Shown here piece by piece: positions 55,608 through 64,000 of a stretch of 64,000 nucleotides of DNA; the stretch's first letter is position 1, and each line of letters starts with the position of its first letter. The DNA comes from Trichuris trichiura. Taxonomy: Eukaryota > Nematoda > Enoplea > Trichinellida > Trichuridae. Where the stretch lies: positions 372,001-436,000 of the forward strand of contig JBAJFE010000033.1 of the NCBI GenBank assembly GCA_037903355.1, given 5' to 3'. A program made the position numbers and the translations under genes. The notes beneath the pieces were generated by a model. The model ran no database searches. It saw only the letters and a list, made by a program, of their open reading frames with translations, and had not been told where the DNA came from.

Positions 55608-56461
55608 GTACTGACTGTTCACACAGGCGATGGCTCACCTTTACGTCTTATCATTGCTGTTCACGTTGAAAAAGTACTGGTGATGCAAAACGCTATTGAT
55701 CTCGGAATGGTTGCATTAGCTTGCAAGTTATCAAAGTCATGTGCTGAAGGTTTCATTCTCTGTTAGCCCAATCGTATTACTCCGAATTAGCAAACCTAAA
55801 TCATGAATTCCCAATTTGCAGCAAGGTTTTCCTCGTCTACGCGCTTTCGGTTTTCCTCAGTGTATGTGTAATGATTGAAAAGCGTTCTAATGCTGTAGAA
55901 TCATCAGAACAGACGGATTCCATTTTGGTTTTGTTACTCAGTATGGTCTTGAACAAGCGTGTTTAGCTCAGTCGTTCGCTGAATTCTTTTTTGACTAAAT
56001 ACGAGGGAGGTTCAGAAAGTTCCAAGAAAGGCGGTGCAGTGTCTAACAGGACGCCAACCGATTAGCCAAAACGTGTTTAATATTATCTGCGTTATCTTCA
56101 GACTTGTACGGAAAAGTAGCTTTATCCGATGTTGCACCAGTGTGGTACAAGGTGCTCCTAAAGTAATCGTTTTTCTCATGGTACAGAAAATCTTCGTTTT
56201 GAGATCAGAGCTAACATTGAATTTCTATCCAAGCTTGGCTGGCAGCTGAGGAAGGTTATTTCAGTGTTTGCAGCAGGTTTACATAAGTAGTGCACCATCC
56301 AAACCGGTCGTCTATAAGTGGATAAGGCTTTTCAAGGAGGGCAGAGAGGCCATCGAAAATGACCGGAGTGGAAGTCTTTTCTGCAAAATTTTCCCACGAT
56401 TAGTGGTATTGCAAAAATTTTTCCAGGGGAGGCGATGGAGTGAAAAAGTTTGAGAACCTTT
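55608..56461 (+). mobile_element. hAT-M fragment with mariner insert
   Basis: Lacks the left part of hAT-M and ends gtttgagaacctttg. The mariner segment (56000 to about 56380) reads SSAPSKPVVYKWIRLFKEGR and ENDRSGS in an open frame from 56268. Confidence 0.78.
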
Positions 56462-56966
56462 GCCGTCGTTAAGGGATTTCATGATCCGTCAAACAGGCAG
56501 TTAGCTCGTGTAAACTTAAAATGTTAGTGCCTTAAGCGATCTTACAGCGTTTTCTTCAGAAAACTTATGCAGCCTTTCTGAGATCGCCAATATTCAAACT
56601 TAACTGCTTCTATAGCTAAGGAAGTTTATTACTATTCATAAGCCATTATGACATCGGAAATTTGCTTACAGTAATATGAGGTACCAGTACCTAATTTGGG
56701 GAAATGATAAACTAAAAGCTCCAGGTGAATAATAGCTCATCATAGTAACACTAGGTATTACAACTATGCATAAGTTGAGAAGCCATTAAAACAGAAAAAA
56801 CCATTTTCTATGGCCACACGATGGAATCCTACCGCTACGTACACGAAAAAAATACTGTGCCGCTGCTATATTCAGCAGTGATTCGTCAATCTCTGCTGAA
56901 AATAACGTCATTGTTTTCTAAACACAAACCGCGTTGAGTCAAATCCGTGAATAACAGGGCCTACTG
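56462..56966. mobile_element. diverged Tigger-1 end fragment
   Basis: Its right end is the inverse of cagtaggccctgttattcac followed by caacgcggtttgtgtttag, a decayed Tigger-1 terminus next to TA. The left limit is unknown and no transposase is readable. Confidence 0.5.
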
Positions 56967-58910
56967 TAGTCTCTTTCAATGTTTCACGGAGATCTTCACG
57001 TCGAATTGATCAAGGAGCCATTTCTTATTCACTCTAATTGCGGTCAGAATCCTTATGATGTTGAAACTTGATAATGGAGCATAGACTTTGTCGTGGACTG
57101 TTCTTTCTCACTGAGAAAAACCATAGCAACTAAGCATGCCTTGCAGCGCACAACTTCGCCTGCAGCATTAGTTTCCTTTCGGAAGACTCATTTGCACCCG
57201 GCTGGTTTTATACCTTTTGGAAACTCCTCCAGTCTCCAGACAATGTGGTCTCTTACGCTCTCGATTTCTTCTTGCGTAGCTTCCAGCCACTCTAAAGCTT
57301 CAGAACCATTCGTTACTTCTTGGTAAGAGGTAGATTCGCTTCCATTCGATTCTGTCCGGGCCAGCCCATCAAAGCACACCTGGTGACGTTGGCGCGTCGC
57401 TGCCTTGTGACTCATGAGGGTTATGAGGTGACTTCTAAGGCTATGTCGCATGTCAGAAGGGACTTCGTGTCTGCTGGGAGCACTTTCGTAGGTCATGATG
57501 GGTTCTGACTCATCCTCACCCTTTTGAACCTTCGCAGGAGGCACTGGTTCATTTCTAATTTCTTCATGAACTTCGTGACTAGCGTCTGCATCAGGTTCTC
57601 TCCTTGGGGAAACGAATTGACATAATTGTCGTCTTCTGTGCTTGAGCTTCTTTGAGGAAGCGTTTTTGATGAAAACAGCTTCGTGACTCGTGATTCCAAG
57701 ACCCGCTGCAATTCCAGAACCCAAATCCGCCAGCCCTTGCCTTTCAGGGTATATCTGACAAGTAGATTTCTGCGTGCCCTTATGTCCTATTGAGTTCCTT
57801 TTCTGTGACGGTATGTGGACATAGACGCCGCTGTCGCACGTCCTAAGATACCGCACACTTGGTTTTCCTTTGAACCGTAACTCATAGGGCGTCTTGTTCT
57901 GGTTGTACCTGCTGATCACCCTATTCCTTACACAGGCCGCTATACGGGTCAGCTCTGCTCATGCCGCGCGGTAGTGCGCGTCCACTCATGACACTCTTGA
58001 CAAGATCCAAAAGTGTTCGATTCTTCCTTTCAGTCACACCGTTTTGTTGAGGTGTGTAGATGATCTGGTCATGAACAATGCCTTGAGTGGAACAGAATGT
58101 TTCTCGAGCCTCAGAGCAGAATTCCATGCCCTTGTCTGTGGGGATTTTTTTCAAGGCTCTACCAGATTGCTTTTCCGCTTCTGACAGTCACTGCTTGAGT
58201 CCGCCCAGCACGCTTTGCTTATTCTTTAGGAAATAGACGCATGTGTAGCGTCGTCGATGACAGTAAGAATATACCTGGCCTTTCTGAAGCTACAGACGTC
58301 CGTGGGTCCCATGAGGTCACGGTGTACGAGGTCAAGTGGATGTGGCTTAACCCTTGCTCAACTGATTGCCCAGCAAAAATGGTACTCGACATGATATGCT
58401 TTTCGGACAATCTTCATAGGGTGACGATTTAGTTTCCACTGCAACTTTCTAATCCCCTCAAAGCTTCGCATCTCGCCGTGTGAAGGATGCGTTTTTGCCT
58501 ACATGCATCATCCGTTCGTGCCACTGATGGATGCTGATTTAGTTGCAGTCAGCGACTTCGAAGGACTTAGTGTCCACTTTCATGTGTTCAAGGCTAGCTG
58601 TAGCAATGTACAGACGACCTTGTGGCGATGCTTCAATCAGCAAATTTCCTTTCAAATCGTAAATATGGCAGCCACGCTTGTCGAAAATAATTCGTCGATT
58701 ATTCTCTGCCATTTGCCGAATTGATAGCATGCCAAGTTTGATGGAATGAAAAATGTACAGTGTGTGAGCTATGAATTTTTCCAGTAGCCCTCTATTGCGG
58801 GATAGTTTAGCGCTGACAGTGCCTTTTCCAGCGGCTAATGTCACTGACTTATCAGCAGAGCGCTTTTGCCCATTGACGGCTTCATGTTCGTCCAACTTAG
58901 AGAAATATTG

Positions 58911-59273
58911 AGATCTTTCTGAATAGTGGTCCGCCACTGCTGGCAGGCGGCAATATCAAAGCATAATCCGCGACTGTACGGCGTAATGAAGTGTGATTAG
59001 CAGAACAACAGGAGGGACGCTTTCCTGCGGGTTACTGAACACATGCCGAGCAGTTGGCGCGGGGAGGACAATGGAGAGTTAGTGGTACACGCAGGAGTTC
59101 TGGTTGTTGGTCTAGCGGATTACCTGCCGAAGAATTCCACTACACTACAAGGGAATGCACCGCACCGCTAATCTGATTATGCAAGTCATTGTTCTAATGA
59201 AGTCATAATCCTTACTTGACCTTCTTTGAAGTTGCCGCCCCAACTTCCGCCGGGCCACTATTCGGAAAGACCC
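58911..59273. mobile_element. Merlin-type MITE (363 bp) in copia
   Basis: agatctttctgaatagtggt and the inverse of gggtctttccgaatagtgg; exact duplication aaatattg at 58903-58910 and 59274-59281. Confidence 0.9.
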
Positions 59274-59292
59274 AAATATTGTTCATCTAGGC

Positions 59293-59778
59293 CAGTACTT
59301 CTCAAGAGCAGGGTTGACAGGGCCCACTGTGAACGTTTCCGGGCGTTTAGACCCCCCCCCCAGTTCTGATTAGTCGATTTCGAGAGCGCTGATTGGCTGA
59401 TGGGAGGACGGAGGGTAGCCAAGACGTCATAATGTAGGTGCTGCACAAAGTTCTGTGGGGAGAGCGTTTCCCGGATAGTGTGTCGGACACTTACTTTCTC
59501 ACCTCCGAGCCGGCTGTGCCCTCCCCCCTCTTTCCAGTCCTCCCTTCCAGTCAATCAGAATTGCGGGGCACAACACCATACGGCTTTCTCTTGGTCAGAG
59601 AGGCACAATATCTGACTCGCAGGCGATACCTTCCTATGCATTTCAACACGACCGCCTAAGTGAGGCATATGTCCCCACAGATCAAAAGGGTCCCTCAAAA
59701 GATTCCTTGGCGATTTGAGCCCCCCTGGAATTCAAAAGCCCCCCCGGTGGAGCACATGCCCCACCGTGAGAATCACAG
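59293..59778. mobile_element. hAT MITE (486 bp) in copia
   Basis: cagtacttctcaagagcagg to cgtgagaatcacag; flanks atctaggc (59285-59292) and atctgggc (59779-59786), 7 of 8. Same family as 17603-18063, opposite orientation. Confidence 0.85.
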
Positions 59779-60670
59779 ATCTGGGCACATGTGCTGTATG
59801 GCGCCTGAGCCAATGATCCAAATTTTGGTTTTGTCAACGAGCATAACGCCGCACGAAGCGAACATTTTATTTGAACCACCGTTTGTTGACTTTCCAGCTG
59901 TTTGCTTGGAACAACCATCTGCCTTCTTGCGACTCAGCGCACAGTCTCTTGCAAAGTCACCCTTCTTGCGACTTTTGAAGCAAGCAACGTTGCTTCTAGC
60001 TGGCCGCTTTTTCTCTACAAGTTTGTCGGCAGCAGCTCTGGCAAACATGGCTTCCCCAATTCTACTGCTGTTTTCCGTTCCCCTTTGGTGATTCAGCTAT
60101 TAGCTTGCGCTTCAGTGTTGCGCATGAGAATTCAGACTCTGGAAGCTTGCAAATTGAGGACGCTACCACGTCCAGTCATCGAGGAGTCAACATAGAATAG
60201 TCATGGCGAAATCGCCGTCGTCAAGTTGATCACCAACGCTCACCAACTCGGAAACGACGCGATTCATTTTTCCAAGATACGCATCCATACCAGCATGGTT
60301 GTCCAGTTTCTCTCCGTACAGTTGCCGCCGTAACTGCAGTATGCGCAGTCTGCTATCCTTTGGCGCGTAGAGCCCTTCCAGTTCCTCCCAAACATTCTTT
60401 GGAGAGGACAGATGCTGAACATGTTGCTGCTGTTCGTCTCCGATTGCTAAGCAGATTTTGACAAATGCTCAGCTTTGCTGGAGTTCGTGCGAGCGCACCT
60501 TACTATAGTCTTCGCCGTCCTTAATCGCTTCGCTAAGGTGAACAGTAGACCATGAGTCACATTACATTGGTACGATCTTCGTTTGGACACTTCAAGTGGC
60601 ATTGTTGGAACTGTTCACTTTTCGATGGACATGCATTGCATAGATGAGGCATGTTACGCAGCGGTTCGTT

Positions 60671-60685
60671 CTGGGCCCATAACCA
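60671..60685 (-). promoter_or_regulatory. copia primer-binding site (initiator Met tRNA arm)
   Basis: On the minus strand, ggttatgggcccag directly follows the inferred LTR end ...cttaaca. It is complementary to the anticodon arm of initiator Met tRNA (contains GGGCCCAUAACC), the primer known for Drosophila copia, rather than to a tRNA 3' end. Confidence 0.7.
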
Positions 60686-60686
60686 A

Positions 60687-60775
60687 TGTTAAGTTTTTGC
60701 CTATCGGCGTGACACAAAAGACAGCGAAATACATTTGCGAAGAGAAAAAGGATATTGTTTTTCTTTTTCTTTCTT
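60687..60775 (-). mobile_element. copia LTR remnant
   Basis: tgttaag next to the primer site is the inverse of an LTR 3' end. The LTR is cut after about 90 bp by PLE sequence. Confidence 0.5.
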
Positions 60776-60779
60776 AACG

Positions 60780-61375
60780 GGTGTTTTTAAAACGTTTTTT
60801 GTAAAATGCTGCTTTGCGGTTTTTTCAGCCCGTTTTGTAAAATAACGTTTATTTCGAAAGACGGGGTGTCTTTTAACAGGCTTAGGTTGTTTCATAGTTG
60901 ATCTTCTGATTCACGGGTTTGGCCTGGTGGATGTATCTGTAAGTAAACCTCAAAGTGCCCTACCAACTGCTCTTGTTTCGAAACGTACGGTATCAAAAGT
61001 GTTCTGTGTTTTTCTCTAACAATTTGCTCATCCATTCGTTCGAAGGGCACTTTGAAGTTTACTTACAGATACATCCAACAGGCCAAACCTGTGAATCAGA
61101 AGATCAACTATGGAATAACGTTTATTGCATAAACGTTAAGTGAGAAGATTTTGGGTCAAATGGAGACCTGCCATCAGCGCAATGTGTGCCGCTGGTCGGG
61201 TCGGTCTTCATGATTGCAAGCCACTCCAACCGACCAACTTTGACAGAGAGCTAGCTGTCAGCTCTATCTTGAGCCGTCGAGCCTTGCTCCGGCCTAGTCA
61301 GTCAGATGGTGCAGCGAGCGCCCAACCGGCCTTCCGCGACAGCGATACACCATCTGCAGAAAAAGGATAAAAGAA
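60780..61375. mobile_element. PLE terminal modules (two types)
   Basis: 60880-61130 is a shortened foldback of the 30003 type: inverse arms with cttctgattcacgggtttgg and agtttacttacagatacatc. 61141-61375 matches one arm of 42655-43335. A hammerhead-like box here (inverse of ccatcagcgc) has CTGATGG, so it is degenerate. Confidence 0.75.
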
Positions 61376-61436
61376 AAAAACGGCACATAAATGAACTATT
61401 AGCCCAAAGCACCCATCGCAAGAGGTCAAGCTACAG

Positions 61437-62388
61437 CAGTGATTCCCAAATGGGGTCCCAGGGGCCCCTTGGGGGCCCTGGGAAGAATTGGGGCTTTAGG
61501 GGGTCCTTGGGAGCTTAGGGGGGCCTCAGGGGGTCCCTGGTAGTCGGTGCCGCAGGACGAGAGCGATCCTGCCGTTCAGAATAGTGAGGCGAGGCGACCT
61601 GAGATTACTTCTGACGACTATCGAGCCGGACGTGGATAAATTAGTAGCACTGCACCATACCCAGTCGTCACACTGAGGTAAGATCAAGCGACTGTCGTCT
61701 TGCTCCGAGGAAATAATGAATTTAGATTCAGTGTTGCGCAGCCCTGCGAACAGCATCGCAGCCTGACTTACATATTGCGCTACCATTGCTAACAGCCCAA
61801 AAAATTGAGGAAGAGGAAACCCAATGCGGCGCTTGTATTCTGACGGCTCCCCGATCTGCAATTAGCCGGCTTAAGTCCAGCAATACGAAAAGAACGCCTT
61901 CGGTGCCAACTAAAGAATTAAAGGCGTTAACGGTTTCGAATATCGTTAAGGAGCTTCCGCCGTATATGGCAGCCGGCTTCCTTACTAGCCATTTCGCTCT
62001 AGTGTAGAAAAGAAATTCAGCGTTGACTTCGCATCTGCAGGTTTTCCAGCCATTGATCGCACACTCAACATTCACAGCGCAAAAGATGGGGTCCTACTTG
62101 CGGCCGACAAGATCCGCAGGTTAATAAGGTTTTTAAAGATGGCACGGCTTAACTGTTTTTTCTTTGGCATACACGGTAGGCAGCGAAGTCAATTCTACAT
62201 TCTGCAGCCTGTTTCAGGTGTTGAGCTACTCGTACAAATTCACATGTAACGTAACGTAACGTAACCACAGTAGGCGCACCTGAGGATAACAGAAGCAGGA
62301 AAATTAGGTTGGGGAGAATGACGGGGGGCCCTGGCAAGTTGAAGGTCGCGAAAGAGGGCCCTGGCTCCAAAAAGGTTGGGAAACACTG
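61437..62388. mobile_element. hAT MITE (952 bp)
   Basis: cagtgattcccaaatggggt to gttgggaaacactg; flanks agctacag (61429-61436) and ggctacag (62389-62396), 7 of 8. Same family as 15630-16510, with a longer middle. Confidence 0.9.
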
Positions 62389-62396
62389 GGCTACAG

Positions 62397-63169
62397 TATC
62401 GACTACGTGATGCGCAGGCTATGAGCGAGCTAGAAGTCCAACAACAATAAAGAGAAACAATTTACTAATTACAACAGAAAAATGTGCGTAGCTTTCGCAG
62501 ATTTCGTAGATCATTACAGCCGGAATGTATGCAAAATAAACTCGAAGCAAACGGTCTCAATCCTGTACATGTGCAACTGCCGTGAATCTAAGAACGTAAT
62601 TCCAGAAAGGTAACCACATGAAAAAGAAATGAGTGGTCCGACAGCGTCAGTTCCAGTTTTTTTCCTAGCAGCGTTTAGATTTTGTATGACAATATCCTCT
62701 TGCGTCGCATTTAGATATTGTATAACTGTGTCCTCTTGCGTCCTTGTTCCTGTTGGTGGTTACTAATGATGGAAGAGTAGTTTTGTTGTTGAGTAGAGAC
62801 ATAAAGCTTTCGGAACTCGTCGCGTTGCGTCGCGAGAGTACTGGTCGGCCTGGCATGCTGATGACTGTACTAAAGCTGTTCCGAGAGCTTTGTATCTTTA
62901 CTGAGTAAAAAGGTTACTCCTCCACATTTGGTACTATGATCAAGAACAAGAACGAATGGAAATACCGTATAATTAATAGTATTCAAGTTTTACCTTGCTG
63001 TAGCATATGGACTTCTCTGTTCAACCCGGGTGGACCAAAGTCAAAGGTGACAAATGCAGAAGATCCGCCATGCCGAAATTTGCAGAATTTTAATAAAGGC
63101 AGAAAACGTTTGCTGAAAAACAAGAAGTCATGCTGGAAAATTGAGCAGTTTTCATTCGTCGGACGGACA
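62397..63169. other. 5' flank or UTR of the Spinster-like gene
   Basis: No transposon recognised. It includes a twofold imperfect repeat of about 37 bp (tttagattttgtatgacaat... and tttagatattgtataactgt..., 62675-62745). The frame of the following exon is open back to 62936, so a longer N-terminus is possible. Confidence 0.4.
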
Positions 63170-63272
63170 ATGGATGAGATTATACGGGTTCAAACGGCTC
63201 GTGCATATATGACAGTTGGGGTACTCTTCTCCGTAAATTTGCTCAACTACATGGACCGCTTTACCATTGCTG
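63170..63272 (+). CDS. spin: Spinster-type MFS transporter, 5' exon (partial)
   Basis: Starts at ATG 63170 (MDEIIRVQTARAYMTVG) and continues VLFSVNLLNYMDRFTIAG to a gtatgtgg donor, phase 1. The NY(M)DR(F/Y)T(I/V)AG signature after a hydrophobic segment is the end of transmembrane helix 1 in Spinster/SPNS proteins, lysosomal and plasma-membrane lysolipid or sphingolipid transporters. Only this exon is in the window; eleven further membrane segments are expected to the right. The upstream start is uncertain because the frame is open to 62936 and a splice acceptor inside it is possible. Confidence 0.82.
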
Positions 63273-63483
63273 GTATGTGGATTACTTTTTTTGTGTCATT
63301 CGCCCACAAATTGACGCGCGTTGTCTTTGCTAATTTACAGTCTTTCAAGCTTGCTCTGTGGGCTGGCACTTAACGTTGTGTTTAACTGTAAATGGTTTTC
63401 GTTTCGGCGTGTTGTGAAGTAATTTCCGTTTCTTTTTCAGCTTAATTTTCAGTTGCTGGTTTCGCACATACTATTTCTTCGTG
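63273..63483. other. intron of the Spinster-like gene
   Basis: Intron sequence up to the PLE insertion; no other feature. Confidence 0.45.
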
Positions 63484-64000
63484 ATCGAAGTTTCGAAAGA
63501 CTGGGGGGGGGGGTGTCTTTTAACAGGCTTAGGTTGTTTCATAGTTGGTCTTCTGGTTCACGGGTTTGGCCTGTTTGATGTATCTGTAAGTAAACTTCAG
63601 AGTGCCCTACCAACGAATGGATGAGCAAATTGTTAGAGAAAATACAGAACAATTCGAATACCGTACGTTTCGGAACTGCTCTTGTTCCGTTGTCAGCAGT
63701 GTGATTGAGAAGGTGTTTATTCGGTACAGGGGTTAAATAGCACATGGGAACAATAGGTGTTTGATTAGTTGGGTAGGGCGCAGCATTGGAATTTATTAAT
63801 CAGCGGGCCCATGCCTCACTAACCGCTACCCCATTGTCGCGATTAATGGTGGAGTTGCTCTGGATGTACAGAGCCTCCTTAATACGCCTAAGATGTAATA
63901 AGTTTTCGTGGCATATGATCTTCGGGTGCGGGTCGACTGTGCACCGAGATGCTTGCTCAACGATCACTGAGGCACTTATCGCGTTCTCCATGGCTTTTCG
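63484..64000 (-). mobile_element. PLE 3' end, cut by the window edge
   Basis: Begins at a run of 11 G followed by the cttttaacaggcttagg module and one arm of the 30003-type repeat, then coding sequence. It lies in the first visible intron of the Spinster-like gene, antisense to it. Confidence 0.8.
63800..63991 (-). pseudogene. PLE GIY-YIG domain C-terminus
   Basis: Open minus-strand frame with LRRIKEALYIQSNSTINRDN, then GVAVSEAWAR and a stop: the clean end of a Penelope-like protein. Upstream coding lies beyond the window, so whether it is intact there is unknown. Confidence 0.8.

Larger units (their letters stand above)
57000..60590 (-). pseudogene. copia gag-pol relic
   Basis: Gag (UBN2-type) reads NVWEELEGLYAPKDSRLR near 60400. 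The knuckle CFKSRKKGDFARDC has lost one Cys and the His. Protease reads WIIGSGAIQHM where copia has DSGA, so the catalytic Asp is Gly. Integrase has DLVHRDLMGPTDV, DDATH, TDKGMEF and NGVTERKNRTLL. RT starts IVWRLEEFPKGIKPAGCK and then meets a stop, with VVRCKACLVA and KVYAPLSSFNIIRIL still readable to about 57000. Not functional. Confidence 0.85.
56969..60775 (-). mobile_element. Ty1/copia retrotransposon, 3'-truncated and interrupted
   Basis: Right to left: LTR remnant, primer site, gag, zinc knuckle, protease, GAG-pre-integrase, integrase and the first part of reverse transcriptase, the copia order. It holds a Merlin MITE and a hAT MITE and is cut at the left by a Tigger terminus. Confidence 0.87.

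Noticed and set aside
60665..60695. Initiator Met tRNA gene
   Set aside because: Only the anticodon-arm sequence is present; no acceptor stem or T arm. It fits a retrotransposon primer site.

Overview
This is eukaryotic, almost certainly invertebrate animal DNA. Two host loci are visible: a complete four-exon essential (alkali) myosin light chain gene on the + strand (coding 431-13850) and a 5' exon of a Spinster-type major facilitator transporter on the + strand at the right edge (63170-63272). GT/AG introns, including one of 12.5 kb, and the transposon families present fit an ecdysozoan. Several transposons carry (TTAGGC)n, the nematode telomere motif, but these arrays are inside mobile elements, so nematode versus arthropod is left open.

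Almost everything else is layered mobile DNA. Families recognised from coding relics and from terminal repeats with target-site duplications (TSDs): (1) Merlin/IS1016-like elements (8-9 bp TSD, ends GGGTCT-like); (2) Buster/ZBED5-like hAT elements and MITEs (8 bp TSD of form nnnTAnnn); (3) at least four Tigger/pogo lineages (TA target); (4) Penelope-like retroelements (PLEs) with GIY-YIG relics, large inverted repeats and repeated hammerhead-ribozyme core motifs; (5) one broken Ty1/copia element with an initiator-Met-tRNA-type primer site; (6) five solo LTRs with 5 bp TSDs; (7) mariner 5' fragments trapped in a hAT MITE.

Layout: 1-13850 myosin light chain, whose third intron holds a Merlin>hAT>Tigger nest (2746-6974), a Tigger-type MITE (7991-8801) and a PLE cluster (9363-13132). 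14970-18585 a second Tigger lineage with two hAT MITEs inside it. 18814-23954 a hAT carrying a Tigger at the same internal site as the hAT in the myosin intron. 24640-34000 Tigger relics opened by Merlin, hAT, LTR and PLE insertions. 34021-39569 a Merlin cluster including recognisable transposase. 39640-46290 PLE relics and a deleted Tigger. 46293-55336 one minus-strand Tigger-3 copy split by Merlin, hAT, hAT/mariner and a further Tigger that itself holds a Merlin and a solo LTR. 56969-60775 copia. 60780-62388 PLE and hAT pieces. 63170-64000 the Spinster exon and another PLE.

No transposase open reading frame here is intact; all transposon coding regions are annotated as pseudogenes. The main biological interest is the nesting, which gives a relative chronology, evidence that nested composites were themselves copied, and the ribozyme-bearing PLE repeats.
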